A DNA stretch of 64,000 bases from Zingiber officinale (Eukaryota; Streptophyta; Magnoliopsida; Zingiberales; Zingiberaceae). The notes below the pieces were generated by a model that had not been told where the DNA came from, ran no database searches, and worked only from the letters and a program-made list of their open reading frames with translations. Shown here one piece after another: positions 1 through 11,233 of this stretch. The translations under genes were made by a program, and so were the position numbers. The number at the start of each line of letters is the position of its first letter. Within the stretch, counting starts at the first letter, position 1. The stretch covers positions 51,692,365 through 51,756,364 of the forward strand of contig NC_055996.1 in the NCBI RefSeq assembly GCF_018446385.1, in the 5' to 3' direction.

Positions 1-1
1 A

Positions 2-466
2 CTAACTTCCAGCGCTGATCAGGAGAAAGATATTCAAAGTAAATGGGATGCTAGCCAAGCCACAATCAAATCATTGCAGGCCGATCTTTTGAGGGCCCAG
101 GAGAACACTTCCCAGGGCCAAAAAGATTTGGCTCTGACCCGAGCCGATGCTGAGAAGACCAAGGCAGAACTGGTGGATTACCAAACGGGTGAGGCTGGTC
201 GTCTTAGAGCGTACAGGGTATCCTATGTCACATCTCCTTTCTTCTTGAGGAAGATGGGAGGTTTAATGAACCTTATGTTATGTTATGGAGCGGCCGACAG
301 AGCTCGCCAACTGTTTAAGTAGGGTCTGCTCCATTCTGCCCCTTCGGAGGATTTCTTGGACACTGCTCGCCTGATGCGTGAACTTCCTGCAGGATCTTAT
401 CCTTCCTTTAAGGATGACGATGACCTCTTTCTCCTCCCAGCACCCCCAACTGATGTCGAACCTTGA
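2..466 (+). pseudogene. Third exon (coiled coil) of an antisense Tat-element gene, cut by the window edge
   Basis: One frame runs from base 2 to a TGA at 464-466 and is broken only by an in-frame TAG at 320-322. The first half is rich in Glu, Lys, Ala and Gln with heptad-like spacing (RAQENTSQGQKDLALTRAD), as in a coiled coil. The end is acidic and proline-rich (DDDDLFLLPAPP). It resembles the coiled-coil last exons at 3009-3708 and 55193-55935. It therefore looks like the tail of another copy of the same antisense gene, lying just upstream of the copy at 1184. Whether it belongs to the same element cannot be seen. Confidence 0.6.
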
Positions 467-1183
467 TGTAGAACTGAAGCTATAAAATTTTTGTCAATAT
501 TGTTTACCTGTATTTTTCAAACTTGTTACTATCTAGGATTGCTTGACCTTTTTATGATATGTTATGATATGACTGCCTGTTTTCGACCTTCCCTTGGCTC
601 GTTAATCTCCCAACAGTGTCTATGCGCATTTCCAGAACGATGCGAACTGTGGCTATATGAATGTGTACATCGCCCTTCTTGTTCGGGCTTTAACTGGTCA
701 CAGTCGAGACTCAATTCCTTACCCTGACCTGGTCTCATTCTCCTTTTCCCACTTAACGCCTTGGCTCAGCCAGCCACCCTGGTCTGCTTTCTCTCCCGTT
801 CTTCCTTAGCCTGGCATAAGACAAAACCAGAGTGAGAAAGTGCGGGTTAGGAGTTCATGGGCCACTTATAGCTGTCACGCCTTTTCCCGAAGTCTGTCTC
901 CTCGTACTTCACGCTGATGTTTTTCCATATATACCCTTGGGCGCTGTTTTCCAAGACGATCCATCGGCCTTCTTTGCTCCCACCAATTGTTGTGGACCGG
1001 TGGATGATAACTGACCAAATTGCCCTTACGCCCAACAACTATAAATACTTTCTCCTCGCTTCCGCCTCCCAACTTTTCCCCAGCTTTCACTTTCTTCCAG
1101 CCTGAATCCGTAACTACGCTTAAGCCTTTCTTCTTCCGTCGATAGTTCCTTGCTTGACTTTTTCTCTATCAGCTTCTTTCAAC
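467..1183 (+). other. Spacer between two antisense genes, probable 5' region of the second
   Basis: No convincing coding frame is present; the short ORFs on both strands are unrelated in composition to the flanking genes. The stretch is pyrimidine-rich in its second half (runs of ttcc and ctt), like a plant promoter and 5' leader. It contains a good TATA box at 1039-1047 in front of the ATG at 1184. Confidence 0.5.
1039..1047 (+). promoter_or_regulatory. TATA box of the antisense gene
   Basis: CTATAAATA lies 145 bases upstream of the ATG at 1184 and is followed by a CT-rich leader. The distance and context fit a plant RNA polymerase II core promoter. No mapped start site is available. Confidence 0.5.
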
Positions 1184-3708
1184 ATGGCATCTTCCTCTTA
1201 TCTGTCTTATCTTGCGGCAATGTATTTTCCTAGTTCATCCACCTTTGATGAATTAGACCTGGATGATCTGTGCTATTACTACGGAGTCGCTGGCAACACT
1301 CATGTAATCATCCCAACTGGAGTGAACCAGTTTTCTGCTCCTCCCGCCGGCTACTGCACCTTCTTCAAAGATCAATTCATCGCCGGACTTCGTCTCCCTC
1401 TTCACCCCTTCTTCTCTGATGTGTGCTTCTACTTCAAAATTCCCATGGGCCAACTAACGCCTAATTCTATAAGGCTCCTCTACGGATTTGTAGTACTCTA
1501 TGAAGTATGTGAGCTATCTTGGTTTGCCCACCTGTTCCACTGTTTCTTCGTCCTTTGTCGGCAAGAAGAAGGCTCATTCTGCTTCCAGCCACGCATTCGA
1601 ACTGCTTTTTTCTCGTCCCTTCCACCTTCTGACGCGAACTGGAAGAGCAAATTCTTCTTCATTCGCTTTCTCCATGAGGTGGAATGGCCCCTGCAATGGT
1701 AACCGCTGCTTCCCCCGACCCCGCAACTAGGAGAGTTCCACCTTGAGACCTCCTATATAGAGGCTTCATCTCGCTTGGCAGGATGACAACTGAACTTAAC
1801 GCGATTACAATATGAGGAATTGTTGTCCTATTTTAGACTGAGTCGTCTTACTTCTGAAACGCCCCACTCCTTGGGTAAGCTTCTTTTATGACTTCCTGCA
1901 TTTTTCTCTATCTGCTGGAACTGACCCCCTATTCTAGCTTATGCAGCTGATACTCTAACTCGTGCCTCAGAGGTCCAGCCCCTTCCTTTAAGTGATATGG
2001 AGATAATGCGACGAGGTCGAGTCATCTTAGAGAGGAGGTCACTCCCCTACTCGACTTCAACTCAGGTCGGGATGACTGCCTTCACAACCCCCCGACCTAG
2101 TCCACTTCCGAGGGCCTCATCTGCTCCCCGACCTACCTCCTCTGCTCGTCCCACGGCCTCACCTACTTCCCATCCTGCCTCCTCTGCTCGTCCCTGGGCC
2201 TCGCCTGCTTCCCAGCCTACCTTCTTTGTTACTCTCCGACCGGATATTCCTTTTCCGCCTACTTCTGACTCAGGTCATGGCCGTGGTCGAAGATCAGCCA
2301 ATGTAACTTATGCCAGCCTTGCCTTTAGGGCAGCGTCTCAGGCGGCTCGTCGTGCCTGCTCTGTGAATGACCGCGTGAGCCGGGGTGCATTCTCCTCTTC
2401 CCGGCGTCGAGCATGATCACCCTCTGAAGATTCTGATTCTGACGATCAGTCCCTGGCCCACAGATCTTGCCACAAAACTACCGCCCCCAGCCAGGTTTCC
2501 GGCTCTTCCTCTGCCCATCATCCTTTGCCTCCTATTGCAACCACCACTCCTATCCTGAGCCCGTCAAATGCTCCTCATGATCCTCCCGAAGTTCCGGCGG
2601 GCCTCCACTAGCTCAACCTTCAACCTCTCAACAGCACAGGAGCACCGAAGCTGGCCCCTCACATCGTCTTTCACTCATCATTCACTACTGGGGCCTTCCC
2701 GTGCACCCCCTTCAGCTCCTTCTGGCTTAGCTGCTGGGCCTTCACAACCTCCACCGCCTACTTATCATTATTGCCGTACCACCACCCCCTCTGAGGCTGG
2801 CTTAAGGTTAAGGCAAGATGTTCCCACCAGTACCTTGATGATGAAAGGTCACTTGGCTACATTATGGGCGGAAAGTATGAGTCAGATGAAACACTTGTCA
2901 CCACCCGCCCAAATGGATAGATTTTCAGAGCTGTATACCAAGGTAAGCTTTAATTATTTCAATACTTACTACCTTTCCTGCTCTTATTAACTTCCTTCTT
3001 GTTCCAAGCTTGTGCTGAGTCCCTGATAATAAATCAATCATTCCATGCCACTAATCACCAGAATAAGATGCTGCGGGACAAGGCAACAGAATTGGAGCTT
3101 CAGTTAAATGACCCCACGAAGGCTAATTATGTCCTGAGAGCTGAAATAAAGGACCTGACCAGAAGGAATACCCATCTGGAAGTATCCTTGGCCCAGGCTA
3201 CCGTAAGCTTAAGGACCTCCCAGAAGAAAAGAGCAAGACTGATATCGTGCACCAGCAAAACTTAGATCAACAAGCTCTGGTGCAACAGTGAGCCATTGAC
3301 CAGTTAACACAGAAACTACGTTCCAAAGAGATCCTAGCATAAGAGGAGGACAAAAGATTAAAGTTCCAAGCGACACAATTGGCGTTTCAAGCAACAGAAC
3401 TTCTGGCCGTTCGGGTTGAACTATCTTAGGCTCGTGCTACTACAGAGGGGGTATCCACAGCCCTGTCTGTCTACAAGAAAGGGGAGGATGACCGCTGCAA
3501 GCAGAGCCACGACTTGTACCTGCGCTCTCCAGAATTTTGAGTACAAGCGGGATAACGTTTCTCCACGGCTGTTATCTATGGTGCGGCTGGGGCTTTGCGA
3601 CAACTCTACGAACAAGGTTACTTGAAATGTGCTCCTCCTGCCAAGTTTCTTGATCATGATCGAATCCTTAAAGAGATTTCGGATGATAATTTTGCTCTTT
3701 TTAAATGA
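1184..3708 (+). pseudogene. Antisense gene of the Tat element: Transposase_28-like domain, low-complexity linker, coiled coil
   Basis: The frame starts at ATG 1184 (MASSSYLSYLAAMYFPSSS). It carries the pattern of Pfam Transposase_28 (putative gypsy type transposon): a GLRLPLHPFF block, an LTPNSIRLLYGFVVLYEV block, then a Phe-rich NWKSKFFFIRF block. In-frame stops occur at 1700 and 1784. Intron-like GT-AG segments lie at 1875-1937 (GTAAGC...TTCTAG) and 2943-3008 (GTAAGC...CCAAG). The middle exon encodes a Pro/Ser/Ala-rich linker built from short repeats (2090-2260). The last exon is a degenerate Glu/Lys/Gln coiled coil ending at TGA 3706. The gene lies opposite to gag-pol and downstream of integrase. 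Its function is unknown in any Tat element. This copy is broken. Confidence 0.72.
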
Positions 3709-3944
3709 CTGGTACTGACTTCCTATGCAACCTTAGTGATGTCGAGCCGAACATTTTACTTCCATTTGTACTTTAAGTTTCAACTTGCACTTTAAGTTTT
3801 AACTTGCTGAGCATCTTAGTCTACTGAAAGAAATGCTAGGACATACAAGTCCCGCTCGGACATATTACTACACTATCTGGTCAGTGTTCAGCCCCGGTCT
3901 GGCAGGCATTCTACAGCCCGGCTTCTTATTCTTTATAAAATTCT
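3709..3944. other. Junction between the antisense gene and the integrase end
   Basis: A short non-coding stretch between two convergent coding regions: the antisense gene ends at 3708 and the minus-strand integrase ends near 3945. It is AT-moderate and contains a repeated phrase (acttgcactttaagttt, 3771-3800). Shared 3' processing signals for both strands would be expected here, but none is clear. Confidence 0.4.
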
Positions 3945-4281
3945 CTAAACTTGGTAAGGTCGCAAGTAGTTAGCACTCCATGCCCGGTCTAACTTCCTAC
4001 CCTGGTTATTTTGTAAATAGTAAGCTCCGGACGACAATTTCTTGACGACTTTGTAAGGCCCATCCCACTGTGGTGCTAGTTTGGTCACATCTCCCACGGG
4101 TTTCACTTGCTTCCAGACCAGGTCTCCTTCCCCAAAGAATTGAGGGATTACTCTTCTGTTATAATTATGCCTCATTCTTTGTCTATAGGCCTCCAATCTG
4201 GTTGCTGTCTTCTCATGGATTTCACTAATGAGATCTAGCTCAGCCAGTCGTCGCTCGACATTTTCTTTATCGTATAGCATC
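3945..4281 (-). pseudogene. Integrase C-terminal part of the Tat element (split by copia insertion)
   Basis: The minus frame reads RMLYDKENVERRLAELDL, then GEGDLVWKQVKPVG, then KLAPQWDGPYKVV and LDRAWSANYLRPYQV. This is the standard C-terminal integrase segment of Ty3/gypsy polyproteins (GDLVWR, KL.P.W.GPY, W....LR.Y). It continues directly from the integrase half ending at 13657 across the copia insertion, which duplicates CTCCT. No chromodomain follows, as expected for Tat elements. Integrase inserts the element cDNA into the host chromosome. Confidence 0.9.
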
Positions 4282-4286
4282 CTCCT

Positions 4287-6704
4287 TGTTAGAGTGTATA
4301 CTAAAAGCCTAGCTTTTGGTATAAACATTTATCTAGAAATAAGAATCACATTGGTCAAATGTCTACATTTATGATAAATGTAGTTGTTCAATTAATTTAT
4401 ATTGTAGATAACATGGTGTGTGGTGTCACACACAGAGGATCATGTTATCAATACCTTATAAATTATAAACAGTAACTCACGACCATAATGGAAAGGAACA
4501 AACCATTGGAAGGTCGTAGTGTAATTAGGTATTAGTTTATCTTAACTATATAATTACACTAGTACACTTAGAGTGTATTGAGTAGGACCATTTGAGGTCG
4601 TTTCTTTTATACTGGCTTTATAAAGAAACAAAGACCTCGGTTATTATGGAAGTGTGTACTCTTAATCCTAATATAATAACAAGCACATATATTTAATATT
4701 TATTTCTTTAATTTATCAATGGGTGAGATTTAGTTTGATAAATCAATAAGCCCGATAAGTTGGGAAATGATATCGCTTATAGTGTGTGTTGTTGATTATA
4801 GAAGGAAACTGTGTCCTAGAGATACTAGGTTGATAATGTCCTCAAGAGGAGCTCATAAAGATTGTCATGTTAAACCCTGCAGGTGGACTTAGTCCGACAT
4901 GATAATAAGGTTGAGTGGTACTACTCTTGGACTTAGATATTAATTAAATGAGTTGTCAGTAACTCACTTAATTAGTGGACATTCGATATCTTAAACACAG
5001 GGAGACTAACACGCTCATAATAAGAAGGAGCCCAAAAATGTAATTTGGGATTGGTGCGGTAGTTCAATAATAGTTCTCTAGTGGAATGAATTATTATTGA
5101 TAAAATTAAGTTGTGTGTTCGGGCGAACACGGGATGCTTAATTTTATCGGGAGACCAAAACCAATTCCTCCTCTCGGTCCCTATCGTAGCCTCTTATTTA
5201 TAGAGTACTATACCCACCTATACCCACCTTCATACCCATGTTATAGGGGTCGGCCAAGCTAGCTTAAGGATCAAGCTAGGGCCGGCCAAACCATTAGTTC
5301 ATGGGTGGCCGGCCCTAGCTTGAACCCAAGCTTAGGTGGCTGGCCCTATTTAATTTAAAAAGAATTTTAATTTTAAAATTTTCTTATGTGAAAGATATAA
5401 TTTATTGAAGAGATTAAAAATTAAAATATCTCTTTTATAAATCTCTACAAAAGATTAAAGAAAGAGATTAAATCTCTTTCCTTATTTGTAGATTAGAAAG
5501 GATATTTTATTTCTCTTCTTTATAAATTATTCACATGTTGAAAAATTAAAATTATAGAAATTTCTTTTTATAAACCAATCATAAAAGGGATAAAAATTAT
5601 TAGAGAAATTTTTTATAAAATTTCTGGAGACAAATTAGGAAGTTTTAATTAATTAAAACTCTCCTTGTTTTGTTTTTAAAGTGGTCGGCCATTGTGTTTA
5701 AAAGAAGAAAAATTGTTTTAATTAAAATAATTTTTATTTACATGGCAAAAGAATTAAGGAAATTTTGTAATTAAATTTCCTAATTTGCCTAGGCCAAGGA
5801 ATATAAAAGAAGAGGTGAGGGTGCCTTCATGGGACAACCTCTATTATTTTTCCTCCCTCTTTTCCTTGGTGTGGTGGCCGGCCCTTCCTTTTCTCTCTTC
5901 TCCTCTTGTTGGCCGAAACCTATCTTCTTGGTGGAGCTTTTGTTTGTGGCCGGATCAAGGAAGGAGAAGAAGGAGAGAAAGCAAGTCTAGTCTCTAGCAT
6001 CCCTTGGAGTTTGGTTGGTGTTTTGTTCTTCGTCCTTGGTGAAGCTTCTTTGTGATTGGCCGAACCTAGCTAGGAGAAGAAGAAGGTGCTTGGTGGTTTC
6101 TCATCTCGGAAGATCGTTGCCCACACAACGTCCGAGGTTAGAAGAGGAATACGGTAGAAGATCAAGAGGTCTTTCTAAAAGGTATAACTAGTAATTTTTC
6201 TTTCCGCATCATGCTAGTTATTTATGGAACTAATACCAAATACAAGAGGCTTACGATTCTAGTATTTCGAATATGTTTTTCGAAGTTGTGTTCTTTTGTT
6301 TTATTTTTCCTTGTGATTTGATTGTTCTTTTCGGTTAACCTAAAGTTATTTTAGGAAATTAAATATTAGATTTCTATAAAAGGTTTTGTCTAGTCGGTGG
6401 TGGTTGCTCCCATATCCAAGAAGGCCATGTGCCTCGCCACGTCGATCTGGGAACCAATTATGGAAATTAATATTTAATGGAATTAATAACTTAAGGTGAT
6501 TTGGTCGAACGTGTTAAGTTCCGCAGAGATCCAAGTCAAAACCTAAAAGAACAAATAGATTAAGTTTTGGATCAAACGTGTTAAGTTCAGCAGGCGATCC
6601 AAAATTTAATTTAAAAGAACACATGGTAGCTAGGAAAAGGTTCAGACCTTTGTACAAAATTTTTGTGCAGTGGAACCTCTAGGCTTTCCGAGTAGCAACC
6701 AACA
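4287..6704 (+). repeat. 5' LTR of the copia element
   Basis: 2418 bp, TGTTAG...CCAACA. It contains AT-rich blocks (5340-5780), a 16-bp perfect inverted repeat at 5272-5322, and a polypyrimidine and GA-rich section near 5860-6120. A 70-codon ORF at 5785-5997 recurs unchanged in the other LTR, but I do not regard it as a gene. Confidence 0.95.
5272..5322. repeat. 16-bp perfect hairpin in the copia LTR
   Basis: CAAGCTAGGGCCGGCC (5272-5287) pairs with GGCCGGCCCTAGCTTG (5307-5322) across a 19-base loop. The same hairpin is kept at 12220-12270 in the other LTR. Further GGCCGGCC-type words surround it. A role in RNA folding is possible but unproven. Confidence 0.85.
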
Positions 6705-6705
6705 A

Positions 6706-6720
6706 TTGGTATCGAGCTAG
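6706..6720 (+). other. Primer binding site of the copia element
   Basis: TTGGTATCGAGCTAG starts two bases after the LTR end. It resembles the plant initiator-Met tRNA primer site (TGGTATCAGAGC), with a short deletion. Confidence 0.75.
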
Positions 6721-9700
6721 GGTTTCCTTATTATTTGGTATTATGCACATGTCATACATAATTTAGGCAGGATAATAGTAGGATGTGCTAACTTTGTGGA
6801 TGCAGGATCCAACTATTATGGCTTATAGTTATTATGTGTGTGATTGGACCCTTGGACATGTCAAGGGCATTTTATTGTATGTGCATGATTGTATTAAAAT
6901 ACAGCAGGAGCTGTATTTAGTTTTATTAGGATTTTATTTTTGATCTAGATACATGTACATTCCTTTTATGGAATATAGGATCAAAATGTAAAATTCTATT
7001 TATGTCGCGGATCGAATCTTGCAAAGCGTGGAACCTTCTAAGGACCAGAGGTGCAACGGAACTAGGAGCAAGATGGATGCGACAGCTAGACCCGGTGGCG
7101 GTGGCCAAATATGGCAGCAGCTTGGGATGACAACACATGGAGGACAACTAGAGATAAAAGCCATAATAGTTGAAAATTAGATTTTCTATTTATTGCTTTT
7201 ATATTGTGCTGTGTGTGCATGTTAGTATACATGACTAGTAGGCTAGCATAGTTACAATTCCTCGTTTATAAATAACTAAGTGGGAGAGGGATTTTTAAAT
7301 AAATCCCATGGTCTCCATTACTGGTTTGTAAGTGATGCAAACAAGCTTGCCGTTGGCTCGAGTGCCTTCCTCCATAACGGATGAGCTTGTTTGTGGATCA
7401 CTAGAGCAGACTTCCATTTTGGATGACTATAGGAAGTTAATTAAAGGCGTGTGATCTTCCCCAGCGGAAGGGACATAATCTTATTAATGGACTTAGTGTC
7501 AAGTAATGGTATACACTTAGACACATCTAATAGTATCCTCCCCATCGAGTCATCTGCTATTATTTGTGTGACCAAATGAAACCAACTATTAATTTGTCAT
7601 AAAACTAGGTTGACAAGATAATAAAATTAAAGGGTTAAAACCCTCTTACAAATGATTGATTTTGTATACGTCCACACTAACGTGGCATACAAAATTAACG
7701 GTGTTTGAGATAATTTTATTTGTCATAAAGATACATTGACAAGATAGTTAATGGGTAAAACCCTCCTTTTACAAATGTTGAATTTGTATACGTCCACACT
7801 AACGTGGCATGCAAAATTCACGGTGTTTGAGGTGTTGGTAAATTTAAATAATATTGTTTGAGGAATCAATGTTATTTTAAATTCAAAGAGTTTTGACCAA
7901 ATATTTGATCAAAGACAGATCAACTATTAATTTTATTCGTCATAAAGTAAAGTTGACGAGATAATAAAATTAATGAATAAAATCTCCTCTTCGATTTTGT
8001 ATACACAAAATTCATGGAGATTTTAAGGAGTTGATCTTGACCAAATGTTTTTGTGATTCTTAAGATGTTTGTCAATCCCTAGTAGTCATACTATAGAAAA
8101 AGACTTAGTAGTCCCAATTGTAATGATTGGAAATAGGACTTGGACATTAAGGTAGACTGTCTTCTTAGAACTAAGAACAATTTAGGTGTATTTAATTCAT
8201 TAGTTGAAACATGTCTAGTGGTGTTATCTACCAGAACCTGGAGTGTAGATACAAGATGCCATTAATCATGTCTGCAATTCATTGTAGGGTTCTAGGAAAC
8301 CCGACAACTAAATGAAAGGTAAATCACCGTCCACATGGGCACAACTGTAAAAGTGGTAACTGTTGCAGTGGGAGATGTTTATCCTTTGATAAGAATAAAA
8401 TATGGATTTTAAGTAATTGTCTTTACGTACCAAGTTTAGAAAGAACCTGATTTCAGTTTCTAAACTATTATAGATATTATGTCTATTTTGATAACAAAGT
8501 TGTTATCAAGAAAAATAGGAAAGTTATCTATTCTGGTATGATGGTTGACAATTTATAATCCAATAACTCCCACGATGCAACAAATGGAAATTAGTAACAC
8601 ATCTTCTAATTTTAAGAGAAAGCAACCTTCGGAAATGAACCAATTATATCTTTGGCATCTAAAGCTAGGTTATACTTGAGTAGGATTCATTGGTAGCTGA
8701 TGAACTTTTGGGTTCATTGGTAGTGGAAATCTTTCCAACCTACGAGTCTTACTTGGAAGGAAAATAACCAAGAAGCTTTTAAGTCCAAGGGGTATGGAGT
8801 CAAAGATATGTTGAAAACGGTTCATTCTGATTTGTGTGATCCTATGACTATCCAGACAAGAGGTAGTATTGAATATTTTGTCTATTTAATAGACAACCAT
8901 TCAAGATACAAATAAATTTACTTAATGTACCGCAAAACTAAGTACTTTGATTAGTTCAAAGAGTACAAGGTTGATGCGGAGAAATGTTAAAGTAAAAAGT
9001 CACTATGGAATATCGTAGTGGCAAGTACCTCTTGAGAGATTTTAGGAGTCACTTATCAAAAGTTGGATTTCAATCCCAACTAACTGCATCTGGTACACCC
9101 CAACAGAATGGTGTAGTAGAAAGAAGGTAAAGGACTCTTATGGAATAATTAGATAGATGATGAGTTATTCAGAAAATTACCAAATTTGTTTTAAAGGATA
9201 AACTCTGAAAACGAAAGTGAACATAGTACCTTCCAAGTTAGAACTCTCTACTCATATAGAATTGCTGAATAGGTGAAAACCTATTTTGAAGCATATTCGG
9301 ATTCGGGTAATCCAGCACATATGTTAAAGAGAGACAATGATAAGTTGGATAGGAGTTCACTTGTTTGTAAGTTATCCTAGATAAACAAAAATAGGTTTAT
9401 AGTCTTAAAAATCAGAAGGTCATTGTTAGCATCAATGACTGATTTTTTAGAAAAGGACTATATAATGAACCACGTGCTCATAAGTAAATTTGTTCTTAAG
9501 GAAATAATAAAGGACATGTCTAACCTAATACCAACTGTACAAGATGAGATACCACAAGAAAACTGCAACACGTATCACAAATGATACACAATTGCATAAA
9601 GTGTCTTGTCATAGTGGGAGGGTTGTTAGGCAACCTAAATAGGTTCATGTTTTGGGAGAGTTTTTGGACTCGATCCCTGAAGGACATAAACCTGATCTCC

Positions 9701-11233
9701 GGACATATGACGAAGCACTCCAAGATAAATATGCAGCATCTTGGCAAAGAGTAATGAATAATAGAATTAGAATATATGTATTCTAATAAAATCTGGAAGC
9801 TTATAGAACCACCAAGTGGTGTAAAAGCCTTTGGGTGTAAAAAGTCTATAATAGGAAAAGAGGGATAGACAGGAAGGTTGAAACCTTCAAAGCAAGGCTT
9901 GATGAAAAGGAAACTTTTTGGTAGCCATGCTTAAGTCTATCCAGTTCTTTATCTATTTGGCAAGTGGATGTCAAGACAGCATTCCTTAATGGAAGTCTTG
10001 AAGAAAGCATCCATATAAAGCAACCAGAAGGGTTCATTGCAAAGGGCTAAGAGCATCTTATGTAAAGCTCAATCAGTCTATGGACTGAGGCAAAGCTTCA
10101 AGGTCTTGGAGCATCCGGTTTATCAAAGTAATTCAGACCTATGGATTTATTTAATAACCGGATAAGTCTTGTGTATACAAAAGGTGTGATGGAAGCGTGG
10201 TGGTATTTCTTGTACTATACGTAGATAACATTTTTGGTAGTTGGAAACAATATCAAAATGTTGTCAGAAGTAAGGGTATGGTTGTCCAAACAATTAGATA
10301 TAAAGGACTTGGGAGAATGTATATATTCTTGAGATCAAAGTAATAAGGGATCGCAAGAAAAGAATATTTTACTTATCCCAAGCTTCATACATCGGAAAAA
10401 TCCTTGCTCGTTTAAAGCATGCAAAACTCCAAGAAAGGTTTCTTACCTTTTCAGGATGGAGTAACTTTATCTAAAGATATGTCTCTGTAGACATTAAAGG
10501 AGATAAAGGAAATAAAGGCAGTTCTTTATGCTTCGGCTGTCGGAAGCCTAATGAATGCTATGCACGAGATAAGAAATCTGTTTTGCCAAGGGCATAGTTG
10601 GCAGATATCAAAGTAACTCTGGACAAGGACAGTGGACTGCAGTAAAGCATATATTGAAGTACCTTAGATGCACTAGAGATTATATGCTAGCTTACAAGGC
10701 AGTTAATTTGGTCCTTGTGGGTTGCATGGATTTTGACTTCCAATCGGATAGGGACAATAATAAGTCAACCTCGGGGTTTTGTGTTTACTTTAGGAGGTAA
10801 AGTCATAACTATGGAAGAGTGATAAGCATAGGTGCTTTTTCCGACTCCACCATAGAAGCTGAGTATATGGCAGCCTCTGAGGTAGCCATAAAAGCTGAAT
10901 GACTCAATAACCTCAAGATAGACTTAGATATGATTTCTGGTTTGTCCAAAGATTATTATAATTTATTGTAATAATATTGGTGCAGTAGCAAACTCGAAGA
11001 AACCATAAGTCTATAAAGGCAAGTAAACGCAATAGAGCGCAAGTACCACCCAATACGAGAAATCGTATAAACGAGGAGAAGTTGTTGCTGCCTAGAATGC
11101 ATCAGATGATGACCTATAGATCTTTTCACTAAGGTCCTTAAGGCGAGAGCTTTTGATGGACTTGTTGAAGGGTTGGGAATCAGATGTATGGCAGCAGATA
11201 TGGCAGCTTAGTCTTTTAGTATAAGTGGGAGAT
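6721..11233 (+). pseudogene. Decayed copia gag-pol polyprotein
   Basis: No long frame survives, but successive copia landmarks can be read in broken frames. The pre-integrase block is near 8425-8470 (YVPSL..., ISVSKL-like). The integrase core has HSDLCDP near 8820 and GTPQQNGVVER near 9090-9122. The reverse transcriptase block QVDVKTAFLNGSLEE is near 9955-10005, with a YVDN...LVVG active-site relic near 10220. The RNase H block EAEYMAASEVA is near 10858-10890. The order pre-integrase, IN, RT, RNase H is that of Ty1/copia. The first 1.7 kb should hold gag but is too decayed to recognise. Stops and frameshifts occur throughout, so this copy cannot make its own proteins. Confidence 0.85.

Noticed and set aside
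5785-5997. 70-codon ORF identical in both copia LTRs (also 12734-12946)
   Set aside because: Identity reflects the youth of the LTR pair. There is no domain, the composition is biased, and it overlaps the LTR leader.
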